NCBI GenBank assembly: GCA_027919835.1
Contig: JANVFP010000010.1
Span: 620,001-684,000, forward strand
DNA from: Lentinula raphanica
Taxonomy: Eukaryota > Basidiomycota > Agaricomycetes > Agaricales > Omphalotaceae
DNA: 64,000 bases
Direction: 5' to 3'
Under the pieces are notes generated by a model. That model made no database searches and was not told where the DNA came from. It worked only from the letters and a program-made list of their open reading frames with translations. Positions 1 through 11,504 of this stretch are shown here, piece by piece (positions within the stretch are counted from its first letter, which is position 1; every line of letters starts with the position of its first letter). The position numbers were made by a program, and so were the translations under genes.

Positions 1-113
1 CTTGCTTGGCTTTCCTTTGCATAGTTTTTCTTCTCTTCTGATTATTCTGCCCGAGGGGTGAGAACTAATTGTCTGCTTTGTTCTTCCTTCTCGCTTTCGT
101 CTTTTATATATAG

Positions 114-380
114 GTGATAAGTGCACCCGAAGTATACGAGCTTGAGAGCGCAAAGACTTTCGAAGCAGTCAGCGCTCAATCTCACGGTTCTATGTTCCAT
201 GGGACAGATGGATTTGGTATTACGGTTACCAAGGTGTGTTTTTTGGTCTGAATCTCTTGTTTGTTTAATGGTCTGATTTGTCTTACAATTCTCTCTACTT
301 TTTCTTCATTCAAGGTTGTGGAACGAATGGAAGATCCGATCCATGAAACTTCGAATAGTACAACGGGGATAGCTCAGTGA
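114..380 (+). CDS. 3' end of an unidentified gene (two terminal exons)
   Basis: An acceptor (tatatag) precedes 114. An open exon 114-233 joins across a GT-AG intron (234-314) to 315-380, ending in TGA, and phase is kept at the join. The visible 62 codons read VISAPEVYELESAKTFEAV and on to a terminal TTGIAQ. The gene enters from the left edge, so start and domains are outside the window. I do not recognise the family; the tail is hydrophilic with no membrane segment. Confidence 0.5.
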
Positions 381-974
381 AGCAGAGGATTACTATGAAT
401 CTACGACTGTGCACGGACACGATATGATACCAAGTGAAGGACGCGGAATGCCGTTTTTGGCGTCCTGAAAATTATTAATAGGCTCTGAAGGAAGCGGAAA
501 CCTGATTAGTGCTATTATACAGAATCGGTCTCGAAGGAGGCTTGTCAAATTGTCGGGTACTTTGAAGCACACTGCCAGCGGGCGACGTCAGTACCGGTAC
601 TGAACAAAGTGAGAAGCGTCTCGAGTGTAAACTCAAGCTTGAATTGACTGATCACCATTATATCATGCAGTTTCTAGTGAGTTGATGATAGAGTGAGGGA
701 AACTGCAACGCGTCCCCATGTTCAACTTCAAGTTGCCGAGATGATGCATTTGAACTGTGAAGCGTGACCGTTGTGCATCCAAACGGACGGAATTGATCCG
801 CTCTTGGTCATCTCCACTTTCCGTCCATCCGAAGTTCGAACTGAACTGTCTTTTCTCATTACATATCTCATCCGTTCTCTTTTCAAATTTGTTTTGCTCT
901 ATTTCCTCTTTTCTCCCCCTTGACTCTTTCTCTTCTTGAACAATAGATTACCATCGAGTGCATCACATTTAGCC
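381..974. other. Intergenic region, no gene seen
   Basis: Lies between the stop of the partial upstream gene and the ATG of the Nta1-like gene. It has stops in all frames and no conserved-looking peptide. The last 150 bases are rich in T and C (tctcttttc runs), as is usual upstream of fungal start codons, and probably hold the promoter and 5' UTR of the downstream gene. No RNA gene or repeat was seen. Confidence 0.5.
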
Positions 975-2390
975 ATGAAGAACCTCTCAGATCATTCTGA
1001 GGAGCAGACCCGAGGATATCAAGCATTGCGCATCGCACTCGTCCAGTATTCTCCAAAAGTCAGTCCTACTCATACGTATTCTTGAAAAACCTTCATTTGG
1101 AGCTTCCCCTTCCTGCTGATTCATATACTTGAGTGATCTTCTATTCATCAGTTGGATTTGTACTAAAGTCTGGCTTCGTTGAAAACAACGTTAGTTGGGT
1201 GAAGTGGAAGATAATATGGAACGAGTTGAAGAGTTGTGTTCCCGGTGAGTTTTGTCTTGTTCATCTGAACTCGGGACATCCGAGCTATGAATGTATCGCC
1301 AGTCAGATGCAAACCGAGTTCTATCATCAAGAGCTCATGACAAGTTGACGAAATACTGCACTCGTATAGAATTGAACCTGGCTCTGTGGATCTCGTATGT
1401 TTTCCAGAGATGGCTTTGTCTGGTATCTATAACCCCTTGCCGCTGCTTCTTTTCCACATCTGACGCTTTCTTGAGGCTATGTATTTCACTCCCCTACCGA
1501 AATCTCTCCTTACCTCGAAATCCCGCAAGAAGGCCCAACGTCGAGGATGTGTGAAAGACTAGCGAGGCGGGTGGGATGTTTCGTCGTTGCTGGGTATCCC
1601 GAACGGCTGGTCTTGAATACTACCACAGACATAGGGGTTGCAGCCGCCGATAGACCAGGTGCCAACAGCGCAATCGTCTATGGACCCAAAGGGGAATTCA
1701 TAGGAAACTACCAAAAGACGAACCTCTGGGTTACCGATAAGAGCTGGGCTAGGCCGGGTGAATAGCTTATCAGTTTCTCTGGTCGAATATTGACATTGGT
1801 TGTATGTACAGGCCCGACCTGCTTCGCGTCCTTCACCCTACCAGATCCGATTGGGACACTGGTGTTAGGCATATGTATGGATCTGAATGCGCATCCGCCG
1901 GCCGATTGGCAGAGCGTAGAGGCGCCGTATGAGTTCGGGGAGTATGCAGCAAAGAAGATCAGTGAAGGGGAAGCAGCAAGGGGAGTGGCGGTTTTGGTCA
2001 ATGCATGGCTGGATTCTGGAGTTTGGAATTTGGAAGAGGAGGAGGAAACCAAGGAGAAAGCCGTTGATTGGACAACAGTCAAATTTTGGATTAATCGGCT
2101 AAGACCATTATGGGATTTCAAGTCAGAGAAAGATCGGGGAAGAGGACTCGGGGGAGCGGAAAATAAAGAAACTATTGTGGTTATATGTAACCGGACAGGC
2201 GTTGAGCGAGGAAAGTATCTGGTCGCGCCGTTTTAAATGTTGTTCACAATCTCATACACTGTTTCATTCAGGTCAAACATTTGCTGGCTCTTCTAGTATC
2301 CTCAAATTTCGTCAATGTTCAGGCGGTCCAAGGCTTGTGGGAATTATGAGTAGGCAGGAGGAAGGAGTCAGCTTTTGGGAGGTAGGCTGA
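975..2390 (+). CDS. NTA1: N-terminal amidase, nitrilase superfamily (Nta1-like)
   Basis: Family role: Nta1 deamidates N-terminal Asn and Gln of proteins, feeding them into the Arg/N-degron pathway. Exons I can join in frame are 975-1058, 1195-1244, 1370-1422, 1476-1757 and from 1812. The nitrilase Glu-Lys-Cys triad is visible: Glu in FPEMALSGY, Lys in NYQKTNLWVTDK and Cys in LGICMDLNAHPP. The C-terminal part has CNRTGVERG and TFAGSSSILKF, which match the family. The start at 975 is the first ATG giving the conserved ALRIALVQYSPK strand. The last join is odd: the GT donor at 2215 and the acceptor at 2270-2271 do not keep phase, while the in-frame donor at 2187 would delete the conserved NRTG. 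Length is about 330 residues. It could be another nitrilase-fold amidohydrolase, but the order of motifs favours Nta1. Confidence 0.78.
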
Positions 2391-2609
2391 GACTCGAGAA
2401 TACACTTGAACGCAGAAATAATCTAACTACCTAGTATATCCTGACCTGCCTTAATCTCCCAAGTAATCCTTGATTCCTTCCCTTCTCGGACCACAAGCTA
2501 GCTTCTCGTTCCATCCATCTTGAAACTAACGGCAAGGCGGTTCTCCGTTAAGGCGTTCTGGCGAACATAATTGAGGTTATCGTGGAGGTTCAAATCATAA
2601 TTGAGCTGA

Positions 2610-3227
2610 TCACTCACAAAAACGGTATAGATAACTATCGTAATCCTCCTTCTTGACGATCGAACCCGCCGCGGTGCCTTTCAGCTCAAGCATCACATCA
2701 AAATACGGTTTCTTCCAATCGTTTAAGATGTCGAAGGATAGTTCGATGACTTTCTGATCACCTTTTGGGACTCGTAGTAGCTTGTGCAACCAGGAATTGT
2801 AATACGTGAGGGTGTGATGCGCGTAGAATATGTTGGGTAATGTGTCGGAATAATGTCTTTTGAGCTCTTGGTTGACCTCGATGGATATCTGGATCTTTGT
2901 TTTCATCGACATGATCACATAGCCGAGGTTGATAAACTTGGTTTGGGCCGAGTTAGACACACTGGGCACCAATCCATTCGGGCCGACAGCTATCCAGCCG
3001 GGCGGGGAATGCGGGTTTCTTTGGGTTCGAAAGCCTTGCTGGATTCGGACAGAACCCTCCGGGCGTAGCCCCACCGTCCAGATCGCCTCAGGATCAAGTG
3101 TAGGGACGCTTCCTTCGGCTTTGCCACCTTTACAGGCCTCGTCAATATTCGTCCCAATTCCATGAGTCCCTTGAACTTCTTCAAGTTCTCCCAAATGCTC
3201 AAATTTTGGTGTTTTTGCCCCACTCAA
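2610..3227 (-). CDS. Exon of an orphan secreted-type protein family (partial or degraded N-terminus)
   Basis: The open frame encodes about 205 residues with no known domain. It is clearly paralogous to the gene at 11505-12563: both share TLDPxAxWTVG, a GP-G turn, an LGxVxMSxK strand, VNQxxK, PNIxxxH, LSFDxxxxWxKPYFDVM and ELKGTAAGSIVxKED, in that order. There is no in-frame ATG at the left end, so the signal-peptide exon seen in the paralogue should lie upstream (3228-3480), but I could not find a convincing one. At the 3' end the donor gtgagtgatcagct matches the paralogue's intron, but the downstream acceptor (near 2560) gives an immediate stop (T|AA). It is either a gene with an unresolved first exon or a decaying copy. 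Confidence 0.5.
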   Translation of the reverse strand: MSGAKTPKFEHLGELEEVQGTHGIGTNIDEACKGGKAEGSVPTLDPEAIWTVGLRPEGSVRIQQGFRTQRNPHSPPGWIAVGPNGLVPSVSNSAQTKFINLGYVIMSMKTKIQISIEVNQELKRHYSDTLPNIFYAHHTLTYYNSWLHKLLRVPKGDQKVIELSFDILNDWKKPYFDVMLELKGTAAGSIVKKEDYDSYLYRFCE

Positions 3228-3643
3228 AACCCACAGAACTCAAACAGCATCCACGTCGAGCATCTCCTGAGCCGTTCAGAGAGAAAGAGCAAGAATTGAA
3301 CGGGAAAACGAGCATATATCTCGAAATAAGCAAAAGTTATCGGTGTTACGCAAAATAACAAACAAACTCGGACATGATTCTCTTGCCTCACATGAACCCA
3401 GATTTATCATCTCAGTCTCCAGAGCACTGCCAGTATTCAAATATTCAATGTTCGCGTATGGCAAGAAGGTGAAATATTGTCAAGGTGACAATCGGACATG
3501 CTCCCGACACATTCCTTGAGGCTTGAACACTTCGATGTAATCGAGTACATCTTTCCTTGGAAATTCACTATGTATGTACATATATGCAACAGAACAAATC
3601 AGACAAAAACAAGCACATGGATGTATTGTATCTACCTCAGATT
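3228..3643. other. Intergenic region between two minus-strand genes
   Basis: Holds the presumed 5' end of the orphan-family gene and the 3' flank of the gene stopping at 3644. Several minus-strand ATGs are present but none opens a signal peptide that joins in frame to 3227. No RNA gene or repeat was seen. Confidence 0.4.
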
Positions 3644-4823
3644 CTATTCCTCCTCTCTAGGCTCATAAAACACGCCATACCTGCCCTGACCGGGTTCGAT
3701 AACTCTGATGACATCCCTCAACCCTTCCATATCCCTCTCATCCAGTACCAGCTCATCGGGCTCAACAATATTCTGTCCCTTCCGCCCATCATCCTGATCG
3801 TCTTCGAACCATGTTGATGGATCATTATCCTCGTTGTTTGGATCGTCCGGGTCATAATCAGAATCATCCTCGAGATCAGAGTCCGTTGGTTTGTAGTTCC
3901 TGTAAAGTTCAGAGTAAGTATATGTGAGCAAATGAAGTAGGGGGGGGAATATCATCATACATGAACGCCCATATCCTCCTTTCCCTTTCTTCCTTGGACA
4001 TAACGCCGCCAGGACCATTCGTGGGATACCCTAACCCTTGCGCCTTTTTCTCCTCCATGCGCTGCCTACGTTGTAGATCATGTACATGCGCCTTCCGTTC
4101 AATCTCCAGTGCTTCTTCCATACCAAGCATGCGCACGCCAACTTGTGAGGGCGAAGCGGAGGATCCCTATAGCGCGAAAGATTGGTGTTAAAGATCTATC
4201 CACAGTATAATACATACGGTATACCGTATGGGTGGGTATGTATAACTCACGAATTTAGCTAACGCTCTCTTCTTTGCATCTATCATTGTACTCGGACTCT
4301 CAACGCCTATTGATCTATCACGCTCGACAACGTCCATATCTTCCCCACTCCGCTGCTCATCAATCCGTGTGTTTCTCAATTTGGTATTGATCATTTCCAT
4401 ACCATGAACCTCAACGAGTTGTTCCTCGATCGCGGCTTGTTCAGCAGTGAGACGTTGGACGTAGGAAGATGAGGGAGCATTACTGTGCATATAATTGACA
4501 AATGAGAAATCGAATATGACATGAGATCAAACTACTTACCTTGAAGCCAATACCTTTGCATTTCTCCCATATCTATCCTCCAGTTCCCATGCCGCCATCT
4601 GTGAGATCGGCGTCTGTTTTGGCTTGTGAGGCACGAGAAAACCAGGAGGGAGTCCTGTCGATTTTCGATGTTGGTTGGAAGAATTTGGACTTGATTTGGA
4701 GGAGCCGGGTGAATGCACATTGCTGTTTCCTCGCTCACGACGAGGAGGCGTCATTGGCGACATTGCCGTGAACGAAGTTGACTTTGAAGTAGAGCTGGAA
4801 GCGATTGGCGAGAACGAGCTCAT
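3644..4823 (-). CDS. Conserved-looking hypothetical acidic protein, four exons
   Basis: Exons 4823-4540, 4482-4251, 4166-3961 and 3899-3644 join in frame to give 325 residues. The N-terminal 60 residues are Ser/Pro-rich and disordered-looking, followed by a short conserved-looking block (MAAWELEDRYGRNAKVLAS). Next come charged, probably helical segments (EEALEIERKAHVHDLQRRQR) and an acidic stretch near residues 235-270 (DLEDDSDYDPDDPNNEDND), ending with VFYEPREEE. There is no signal peptide or membrane segment. I do not recognise the family; composition suggests a nuclear or cytosolic adaptor. Phase agrees at all three introns, so the gene itself is well supported. Confidence 0.68.
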
Positions 4824-5283
4824 CGTCGTATTCTATACGTTGTATGTTGTGTTCCATATCCGGAAGCTTCCGCAAATATGCCCGGCTTCTCGGCGTCTGT
4901 TGTAGTATGGCGCCAGTCTGCGCTTGTCTTCAGAGAATTCGAACTTCAGAACATGGATGTCGTCTAAGGGATGTTTGATATATCAACAGATACTATTCGT
5001 AGAATTCGTCATTAATTACAGTAACAGCATAAAGTACCGAATGTAATTCATATGGTCAATAGCCAATCAACACTGGCAGAAAGCGAGGTCTGCACTGTGC
5101 AGCAGAGTTCTTGTCCGTGAGTTCGTCCATGTGCGTTTATTCCGTTCCGATTCCGTGAGATCGTAAAGAGTATGATCATATCTTGGTGGTTTTTTTGGTA
5201 GTTGTTCAATGTTGATCCAATCGACCTCCTTGTGAGTAGTTGTATTCCTTAACCTGTGTGAACCACCATATCACCAGCGCCCT
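4824..5283. other. Intergenic region, no gene seen
   Basis: Upstream of the 4823 start and downstream of the large minus-strand gene that stops at 5284. Reads as ordinary non-coding sequence, AT-rich around 4980-5060. No conserved peptide, RNA gene or repeat was found on either strand. Confidence 0.45.
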
Positions 5284-8200
5284 TTAACGTGCATGGACGG
5301 GGCATGCTTTTCCGCGTTGCAGCCAGGAGGAGAGACAGGCTGTGTTTTGGTTTAGTATCAGGCACCGTACAATGAATGAATAAAGATGAAGGTGAGGGTG
5401 AGGACAAGCGAAACCCGCCGGAAGATTGTCCAAAGAGAAGAACACTAACCATTATGAAAACTACAGAAACAACTGAGCCTCGCTATCATCGATCCCTGCG
5501 TGAACTCTTCTAAGCAGATCACACCTGGCAGAGGTTTGATTCAATCAGCAAGAACGTAGATTCAGCATTTGAAGACTCACATTCAACACCAATGAGGACA
5601 CTCCCCTTTGGCAGTTTGTAGACTAGGTACTTTCCTGGTCCCGTTCCTGCATATGAGGTACCAACACCCGAGCCAGAGCCTGTGCTGACGCCGGGCCCAC
5701 CACCCTCCAAACACCGTTTGACGTGCGCCTCTTGCTCCGGCACGGTTCCTACTTGGTCCAGCGATGTACTGCACACGGGACATCTATAAAGAAGAAATCA
5801 AGCACAATACAGGACAAAAATTCAGAAACCCCGTGAAACAAAGAAAGAATTAACAGAAAACCCACTCTGCCAAATCACTCAACTGCGAACTTGTCTCTCT
5901 CCTCATTTGAGCCGTCCTACTTGAAGGCACATTCAACATCCCCTGCTGCACAAGCACCCTCTCCATCCCCATCCCGAGCACCCTCTCTCCATCGGTGTTT
6001 AACCCCAGGCTCCGGCTCCGGGAGAGCGCACGAGGGACGGCCCCAGTCGATTCTTCAAAGCATGTTTGACAGACGCGGAGCCGATGATTATGTTTATCAT
6101 GTGCGGGACCATGATTGGAATTCGACTCTTGAGTCGATGTAGAAGAGGTAGAGGAAGAGGATCTGTGGGTATTCTGGGTTGGCCTGTTCGAAGAACCAGA
6201 TGAACTCGAGCCCAGAGAGCTTGACCGATTCAAACCCGACCCCATCGACCGATTTATAGCGGGATGATGAGGGTGAGCATCCTGATGAGATGTCCCAGGC
6301 TCATGCACCACGTCCTCTGGATCAAGCAAGGCACGGTAGGAAGAACATCTGTCGCAAAAGATTTTACCGCAGCGACGACAGTGCTATGCATCCGAGTCCA
6401 ATCAGTTGATTGTTCCTTCGGAGATTCACAGATAGAAAGGAACTCACATGCTACCCAGGTAACCCAAGTATTCAACGTTAGCGACGCAAAACCAACGAAA
6501 ATCCGATCGTTCAGCGAGTTCACAACCGAAACGAAGACAAAGACGACCACAAGAATATTACAAAACAGAAAGCCATCAATACCAGCAGGGATGAGATACG
6601 AAGAACGCTTACCCGTCTCAACAACAACCCGAACCGTCTCCTACACTCTCTGCACTCGCTCACTTCTTCGTCCCTTTCCCATCGTGCTCCCCGTACTCGG
6701 ATCCCAATCGTGCCTCCTAAATCTCCTCCACCTCCATTATCAATATCGATAAAATGCGGCGTAGGAATACTATGAGCATCGCCGGAAATCAAAGCCGTCC
6801 TCGATGTTCTTATTCCTCCCTCCTCGTACGGCGCATGAGAATCAGAAGGAAGAGAGGAAAAAGGAGGAGGGGCAGCTTCGTGCGTAGGCACACGAAAATC
6901 TGGTGCGAGCGAGAGGTGATGCGAAAGATTATGATGTGTGAGTTCAGGTCTTTGTGCTTTGGAGTTTTTGAAATTGGGACTTGAATTCATCGACGTGAAG
7001 GCAGATTCGGTTGGTTGAGAGATAGAAGCTGCATGAGCTGAGGTGGAACCAAATGTGGATGACGCTGCGGAGGTAGGGTAGTGGAATGATTCGTCGTCGT
7101 CGTCATCGTATTCTTCCTCTTCTCCTTCCTCTCCATCTCTGTACTCTTCATCATCCGCATTCACGTCTCCATTCCCATAGGTGGCCACGCCCAGACTAAG
7201 GCCGTTCGCATGGGCGCTGGCCCGCTGCCTGTCGAGCTCCCGGGAATAAGCGTGCAAGAGGACTTCCGCTTGGGTCTTGCGTTCTTGGTTCTGGTCAGCT
7301 GGGGAGAGTAGATGAGTATAAGTTGTTAGATTATTGGGCATACGACATATAGAAGGAGGTTGAGTCGAATAATTCGATGACAAAGATATAACATGAACAT
7401 GACAAGAAATCCTCACTTTCAATCCCAACTCTCAGCTCTGCCGTCGCTCTCTCGAGCTTGGCTATTGAACGACGAGCGTCAATCGCATCAGCGGGTTCGA
7501 TCGTATGGGACGAGTTGCCGTTAACCCCCACGAGGTATCTTGCCCTTTCAACGTAGTCTTGTTCTTTCTTTTGGCCTGGTCCGAGGGAAGAATCATGATC
7601 AACTTTGACCAGCCCACCATCCTCCCCAATCCAGTAATACTCCTGGTCAGGGAATAAAAATGGTAAAGGGGAGATGTCCAGTCTACGACGAAAAAGTCGA
7701 ACCCAGCGACGACGACGAGTCCATGAGCTTGGTAAACCTTTACCGCGATTGACTAGCTCCGCAAGCTCCCAAGGGACCTCGCCAACCCATTCATTCTCTC
7801 CGTCTCGGGAGTATTGCCAGCCAGTATGAACATCAACGTTCGGATATGTGATATCTATTGTCCAATCTGAAAGCCAGAAGTGGGATTTTTCTAGGTGGGA
7901 TGAGGGGGAAGATTGGACAGGGAGATTGAATGGATCGTCTAAGAGCGGAAGGCTGACATTGAGGCCGCTTCCCAACGCGACCTGATTCTCCTCATCGACA
8001 GCCAGCTCGAACGTCGAGGAATATGTGTTCTTCGACGTCTGGAGACCAGCAAGCGCAGAAAGAGATTTCTTCATCCTGAGTTTTGACGAGACCAACCGTT
8101 GATTTTCATACACAATCACCGGGACCGTTGTGTGTATCGCGAGAACGTTATAACTCTGTCCAGTGAACCTTTCCTTCTCTGCCTTCTCCAGAACAGCACA

Positions 8201-8953
8201 GATCCAAACTTCAAATACCGCTGCTGCGACATCATACGCAGTTTCTCCCCATTTATTCCTCACCAGCGGGTCCGCGTTTTGTTTCGCGAGTAGATAATTG
8301 ACGATGGGTAGATGACCTTTGGAAGCGGCATTCATGAGCGGAGTATACCCTGCTTTGCTTTGAGCGTTGACTATGTCGACTTTCGCTGGAGAAGCGATGA
8401 GGGCAGGATGTTCACAAAGGAACCTGACGATGTCCAAATAACCTTTCGAACATGCGTTATGGAGAGCAGTCCATCCATCGTTATCTTGGGTTTGAATAGT
8501 TTGTGAGATGGACTCGGGTTGTAAAGAAAGCAGATATTGGACGACCACCAGATGTCCATTTAACGCAGCCTTGTGCAACGCCGTCTCTCCCTCTTTATCT
8601 TCCAAATCAGCTATCGCCCCACAGCTTTCGATTAACCACCTAACGATTTCTTCGAATCCTCTACTCGCAGCCACATGCAAAGCTGTCATGCCCGTTCGCG
8701 ATGCTGAGTTGGCGAGGTTGAAGGCGGAAAGACCGCTTGTTTCCTGGGCATTTGAGAAGATTTCTTGGAGGGTGTTGAGAGAGCCAGAGGAGGCAGCTGC
8801 AAAGGTGGCTTCAAATTGAGCTGGCGTGGATGAAGTTGGAGTATTGGTAGATTCCGCCACTCCGGGGTAGACAAATTCCTCTTCGTCTTCCTCTTCTTCG
8901 GCAAAGCCTTCATCTTCCCTTCCAACCTCCAAGTCGACCTTTGAACTTGACAT
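5284..8953 (-). CDS. Ankyrin / DysF-like / FYVE / RING multidomain protein (probable endosomal E3 ligase)
   Basis: Six exons (8953-7417, 7298-6613, 6383-5866, 5783-5581, 5524-5450, 5339-5284) join in phase to 1,024 residues. Four ankyrin units lie at about 87-250 (TGMTALHVAASRGFEE, EGETALHKAALNGHLVV, DGWTALHNACSKGYLDI, AGYTPLMNAASKGHLPI). A dysferlin/peroxin-like block at about 280-425 has WTIDITY, GWQYS and RRRRWVRLFRRRLDI. A FYVE-type zinc finger starts at about 727 (CRECRRRF, RRHCRRCGKIFCDRCS); its last Cys pair (RVCQTC) follows an insert of about 80 Ser/Asn/His-rich residues. A CPVC...HVKRC knuckle at about 915 precedes a C-terminal RING at 982-1022 (CVICLEEF, SCFCSFHNAC, WLQRGKACPVH). 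FYVE plus RING recalls yeast Pib1, a PI3P-binding endosomal/vacuolar ubiquitin ligase; the ankyrin and DysF parts are extra. It is divergent from the PI31 gene, whose ATG is 128 bases away. Confidence 0.82.
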
Positions 8954-9081
8954 GTCGCGACGGTTTTTTTTGTCGTTTGTCTTTAAAAACCACTGGAAAT
9001 TTAAGCGCCGGTTACATAAAGAAAGAGCTTATGTGATATGCTCAAATGTTCAGATGTTCACTTTTGACTTTTACCGCGACC
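8954..9081. promoter_or_regulatory. Short divergent promoter region
   Basis: 128 bases separate the ATGs of the ankyrin-FYVE-RING gene (-) and the PI31 gene (+). Both promoters must lie here or inside the 5' ends. A T-run (ggttttttttgtcg) sits near the minus-strand gene. An upstream in-frame ATG at 9046 would add 12 residues to PI31; the ATG at 9082 gives a more usual family start. Confidence 0.4.
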
Positions 9082-10259
9082 ATGACCAGCCAAAATATTC
9101 TTGATCCCTCCGCACTCATAGCTCTCATCCCAACTCTTCTACCTCCTGCCAATAGATCTATTCAGACTCCTCAGGATGCATTGGCAGCTCTTTCTCATGC
9201 GATCTTGACTTCTCTGGGTTTCAGGCTAATCGGAGTCGACGAAACCTCTATTACTAATGACAACGCCTCGAAGAATGTTCTACCCGATGCTTGGAACGCT
9301 CACGGACCAGGCGGGTATACGTTCAAATACAGACACGAACAAAGTAGCTTGGAGTTTGTTGTCAAGTTAGGAAAGTTGGGACGCAGAACGGTTGTGAACG
9401 CGATTGCTGTTGAGAGTGACAAGACGACCACGCTGGATATCTCTACCGATGACTTTACCTCACCCGCATCGTTCCCTTATACATTCTCACCTTCAGAGTC
9501 AGATCATACACAGACTCCACTGGTGCATATCTACATATCCTCCTTCCGTATCACCGACTTTGTCTCCCAATTCAAGCTCAAGATCATCCAAAAACTTGTC
9601 CCTGGCTTACGGAAAGACGGATACCAGGAGGAAGTTGACGTGGAAGACAAATCTGCTACCGCAACTAACCGGAATCCAAGTACATCCACCGCCAATCCAC
9701 CACGAAATATCCCTCGATACGATCCTTCGAATGACGAGTTTCCTATGCGTCTTCCTCGCCGTTCTCCGTCTTCACATATCCCATCTAATAACCCTCTTGA
9801 AATCGGTAGACGCGACTTGGATCCCATCCCAGCCGGGTCCTTCCAACCGCCGCCTCTCTTCCCTCCGTCGAATAGCGGTGATGGGATGTTCGTAGGCCCA
9901 GATCATCCGATTTTTGGAGGTCGAAGATCCGGGCAAGGTGGATCGTTAGGTCCGTTTGGTCCAGGGGGAATTGGACAAGGAAGCCCCAGAGGGCCATGGG
10001 GCGGAGATGGCTTCCTCCCACCAATGGGCGCACCCCCTGGTGCAAGGTTCGATCCTGTCGGGCCTTTTGGGGGCAACCCGTTCCCCGGTGGAGGCGGACT
10101 AGGTGGAGGAGGAAATAGGAGAAGGTTACCAGGTGAAGGAGATCCGGATAATGATGAGTTCATGCCTCCTGGTGCGGTGAGTGATCTATCTCGCTCGTGT
10201 CCATCGCATTTTTGAAATGTTAACTGTTAACGTATTTGTAGGGTGATATGTATATGTGA
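9082..10259 (+). CDS. PI31-type proteasome regulator
   Basis: Two exons (9082-10176, 10242-10259) give 370 residues. The N-terminal about 190 residues form the PI31/FP domain (LDPSALIALIPTLL, QDALAALSHAILTSLGFRLIG, HGPGGYTFKYRHEQSSLEFVVKLGKLG, VHIYISSFRITDFV). A Pro/Gly-rich C-terminus follows (DPIPAGSFQPPPL, MFVGPDHPIFGG). The tiny last exon adds GDMYM, a Hb-Tyr-X terminus of the type that docks into the alpha-ring pockets of the 20S proteasome; in PI31 proteins this tail contributes to binding. The gene is known as a modulator of 20S activity and proteasome assembly. Losing the 18-base last exon would remove the docking tail, so this small join matters for annotation. Confidence 0.85.
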
Positions 10260-11504
10260 GAGAAAGCGGTCAATTTCTAGTGGCAAATTTGTGCACCATG
10301 AAGTCAACGGTAGATACAACCGTGCCGTGCTCGAAGCTCAAGTTTTTGTAAGTATAGATATTTCGCCATCGTTTGCTCGATTGTATGTTTCTTGTATTTT
10401 ATATCAATGAAGACTCCTCGCAATCATCTTCCTCCTGCCCAGGTTCCCGGTCGCAGGTCATACTAGGTGCGTGTTCTAGAACTCTCATTGTCATGTACAT
10501 GCATACTTTCTGGATCTGCCCTAAGTTCAAATTGGATACTCCTATACCGCAACTTTCGACGGTGGCGGACAGCCCAAAAAGAACGAGTACTACATGGACG
10601 GGAGATACACTGAGTAGCAGGAGAGCGCATCGCGGAGTCCCATGAAGTTTCATGCTGTGTTCTCCTGTGTCCCAATTGGCCAACGCTCCCTGAACATTTC
10701 AGCAATCGACAGTTGATGGTTAAACGTACGTTAACTGAAGAACGAGTCGTATGCTGATACATACATTGGCGCACAAAAAAGGGGCAGCTATGAGTACCTA
10801 TCTCTTATGTGCCACTCCATGAATCCTGTTGGGCTTTGCTAACTGATTGCTTCGACTCGTTCACCAGATTTCACTGTAGAGCGCGAGCGCGGAGCATTCT
10901 CGCGGACGAGGCAGAGTTTTTTATGCGTCCAAAACTCATATAACGATAACAATCGTATATCACATATACATCAGTATTCATCACGGGGAAAGCAGGGCAC
11001 AGCCTGCTACAGGCTACAGGCTCCCATCAGAGCAGATCAGCTGAACAGTACAATTGTCGCCGACATCCGACATCCCTCCGGCCTCATTCATCTGCTGTAA
11101 GTACCATATACCAATAAATGTTTCAACGAAGAGTGTCTACACACTGCACCTCTGTGTGCCACGTTCCACAACAACAGAATGTCCACGCACTCAGAGACAT
11201 ATTGAATGTTCATTTCTGGGATAGAGATGGGGCTATGTATGTTCAATAGTTACCTTCTCCATTCAACATCAGCTCTGACTAACTGAAAGTTTCGATCAGG
11301 TTCCGGTTGAGGCTTCATTGCGGTCCCTACTTATGAAGCTCCGTTTTCGGTCGAACGACATCTAACCTTGCTTCCCCCCCAAAGAGACCCCAAGATTTGC
11401 TGGTCAAATCGAACAGAAGACTGTTCAAGTTGGTGAGGACATTGCTCTCAGATTGTGCGTGATCTCTAACTGACTTGACAATCTACAAGCTTCCCTTGCC
11501 TATT
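10260..11504. other. Long intergenic region, no gene supported
   Basis: About 1.2 kb between PI31 and the secreted orphan gene. Open frames of up to about 100 codons exist but none has a conserved-looking peptide, signal sequence or sensible splice partners. Local oddities are ctacaggctacaggct near 11010 and a C-run (ccccccc) near 11377. No tRNA-like fold or long inverted repeat was found by eye. Confidence 0.4.

Noticed and set aside
757..939. 60-codon plus-strand frame with a hydrophobic stretch that looks like a signal peptide
   Set aside because: It does not begin at ATG, sits in the pyrimidine-rich leader of the Nta1-like gene, and its hydrophobicity comes from T/C-rich DNA.
7060..7160. 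Trinucleotide-rich strings (tcgtcgtcgtcgtcatcg and similar) that might be a microsatellite
   Set aside because: They encode the Asp/Glu-rich linker of the ankyrin-FYVE-RING protein, so they are coding low complexity.
9903..10163. Minus-strand Pro/Gly-rich frame
   Set aside because: Antisense shadow of the Gly/Pro-rich PI31 C-terminal region.
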